From Microcaldota archaeon (GTDB lineage Archaea > Micrarchaeota > Micrarchaeia > Micrarchaeales > CABMGC01), in contig JAKBRL010000041.1 in the NCBI GenBank assembly GCA_021845465.1, positions 1-5,762 of the forward strand: DNA of 5,762 bases. Direction: 5' to 3'. The notes below the pieces were generated by a model that worked only from the letters and a program-made list of their open reading frames with translations, was not told the origin of the DNA and did no database searches. Below are positions 4,634-5,762 of this stretch, in pieces. How positions within the stretch are numbered: position 1 is the first letter of the stretch; every line of letters starts with the position of its first letter. Position numbers and translations under genes: made by a program.

Positions 4634-5762
4634 TTTGTGTGCTCTGAATTCATCCTTATTGAAGCTTCGGGAAAGTCCAATGTTGCAAAATAGTCAGATG
4701 TTGTTTCTGCCCTTCTTATCAATTCTACAGTGCCGTCTTCATGCATTAGGATCTCTGCACTTCTTAATTTACCATTATAGTTGAAACCCATAGCATATCC
4801 GTGTGCGCCTGTGTTATGTATTGCAAGTATATCGCCAGTATTTATCTTGGGCAGTTTCCTGTCTATGGCAAATTTATCATTATTCTCGCAAAGTGATCCG
4901 ACTATGTCATAAGTATGATCATTTGGAGACTCTTCCTTTCCCATTACAGTTATATGATGGTAGGCGCCGTACATCCCTGGGCGCATGAGATTGGCCATTG
5001 ATGCGTCTACGCCTATATATTCCTTGTAGGTACTTTTTGTGTGTATGGCTTTTGTTATCAGGTAACCGTGTGGGCCTGTAACCATTCTGCCATTCTCCAT
5101 GAGTATTTTGAGTGGAGAAAGATTGTTTGTAACTATATTGTCGTTATATAGATTTCTAATCTCTTTTGATACATAATTCAGATCTACTTCTTTCTGTTCT
5201 GGTTTGTAAGGAATCCCTATTCCTCCTCCGAGGTTTACAAACTCAAAACGTATGTTTAATGTGTCTGATATCTCTTTAACCAGGTTGAAGAGCATTCTTG
5301 CTGTCTCTACGAATGCTTCTGGGTTCAATTCATTTGATGCAACCATGGTATGGAGGCCAAATCTTTTCACGCCTTTATCTTTCATTATCCTGTATGCTTC
5401 CAGCAGTTGGTTCTTTGTCAGTCCGTATTTCGCCTCTTCGGGCTTGCCTATTACGTTGCCTTCTGATGTTTTGCGGAGATGCCCTGGATTGTAACGGAAA
5501 CATATCAATTCTGGTATTCCTGCACTTTGTTCTAGAAATGGGATATGTGTTATATCATCTAGATTTATTATTGCGCCTAATTCGAAGGCCTTCCTGAATT
5601 CTTCCGGTGGAGTATCGTTGGATGTGAACATTATCTCTTCCCCTCTAAAACCGAGTTTTTCTGCAAGAAGAAGCTCGGGAAGGGAACTGCAATCTACTCC
5701 TTGGCCTTCTTCCTTGAGTATTTTTATTATATATGGATTAGGGCACGCTTTGACTGCAAAAT
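4630..5762 (-). CDS. lysA: Diaminopimelate decarboxylase-like PLP enzyme (N-terminus beyond the right edge)
   Basis: A fold-type III, alanine-racemase-like PLP decarboxylase; the likely reaction is meso-diaminopimelate to L-lysine plus CO2, the last step of lysine synthesis by that route. The frame is open to the window edge, giving 376 residues. The internal ATG at 5631 is not the start, because conserved sequence precedes it: FAVKACPNP carries the PLP lysine (fragment residue 4), followed by GVDCSSLPELLLAE. Other landmarks are FGLHTMVASNE (His137), the phosphate-binding NLGGGIGIPY (178-180), ENGR near 222 and the active-site cysteine in GSLCENNDKF (Cys291). These forms (HTMVASNE, CENNDKF) match a DapDC clade I associate mainly with bacteria. 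About 50 N-terminal residues are missing. Carboxynorspermidine decarboxylase and ornithine-type relatives are less likely. There is no obvious terminator after the TAA. Confidence 0.92.
   Translation of the reverse strand, partial: FAVKACPNPYIIKILKEEGQGVDCSSLPELLLAEKLGFRGEEIMFTSNDTPPEEFRKAFELGAIINLDDITHIPFLEQSAGIPELICFRYNPGHLRKTSEGNVIGKPEEAKYGLTKNQLLEAYRIMKDKGVKRFGLHTMVASNELNPEAFVETARMLFNLVKEISDTLNIRFEFVNLGGGIGIPYKPEQKEVDLNYVSKEIRNLYNDNIVTNNLSPLKILMENGRMVTGPHGYLITKAIHTKSTYKEYIGVDASMANLMRPGMYGAYHHITVMGKEESPNDHTYDIVGSLCENNDKFAIDRKLPKINTGDILAIHNTGAHGYAMGFNYNGKLRSAEILMHEDGTVELIRRAETTSDYFATLDFPEASIRMNSEHTN

Noticed and set aside
5631..5640. ATG 5631 as the start of the decarboxylase
   Set aside because: The upstream in-frame sequence contains the conserved PLP-lysine motif and the GVDCSS segment, so the gene continues past the window edge.

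Overview
The window looks archaeal. TATA boxes sit about 25-30 bp upstream of start codons with little or no leader (genes at 1949 and 4248 and, more weakly, 398 and 4526). Strong Shine-Dalgarno sites are absent, the tRNA gene does not encode CCA, arginine is mostly AGA/AGG and isoleucine often ATA, and composition is AT-rich. Compact spacing would suit a small-genome DPANN/Micrarchaeota-like lineage or a thermoplasmatal archaeon, but that placement is a guess.

Layout. (1) Positions 1-398, minus strand: the N-terminal 132 residues of a secreted, low-complexity protein that runs off the left edge. (2) 399-617: a divergent promoter region. (3) 618-1712, plus: an M24 metallopeptidase of the Xaa-Pro dipeptidase/aminopeptidase type with all five metal ligands. 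(4) 1718-1790, plus: a tRNA-Pro(CGG) starting only 5 nt after the peptidase stop and followed by a T-run. (5) 1791-1948: an AT-rich promoter region with several TATA-like boxes and repeated ATAAAGC-type motifs. (6) 1949-2950, plus: a 333-residue soluble, cysteine-free protein I do not recognise. (7) About 2991-4338: an IS200/IS605-type element on the minus strand with an apparently intact tnpB, matching bulged hairpins at both ends, a likely omega RNA at its right end and no tnpA. (8) 4339-4629: mostly non-coding AT-rich DNA with a palindrome and perhaps a 35-codon ORF. (9) 4630-5762, minus: a diaminopimelate decarboxylase-like gene whose N-terminus lies beyond the right edge.

No single pathway links the genes. 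The peptidase and tRNA may share a transcript. The TnpB element is an insertion directly behind the unknown 333-residue gene and may have landed in a short downstream reading frame. The decarboxylase converges on the intergenic region from the right. I see no defence island, CRISPR array or clear new multigene system. The best leads are the complete TnpB/omega RNA unit, the unknown 333-residue protein, the secreted protein and the odd tRNA.
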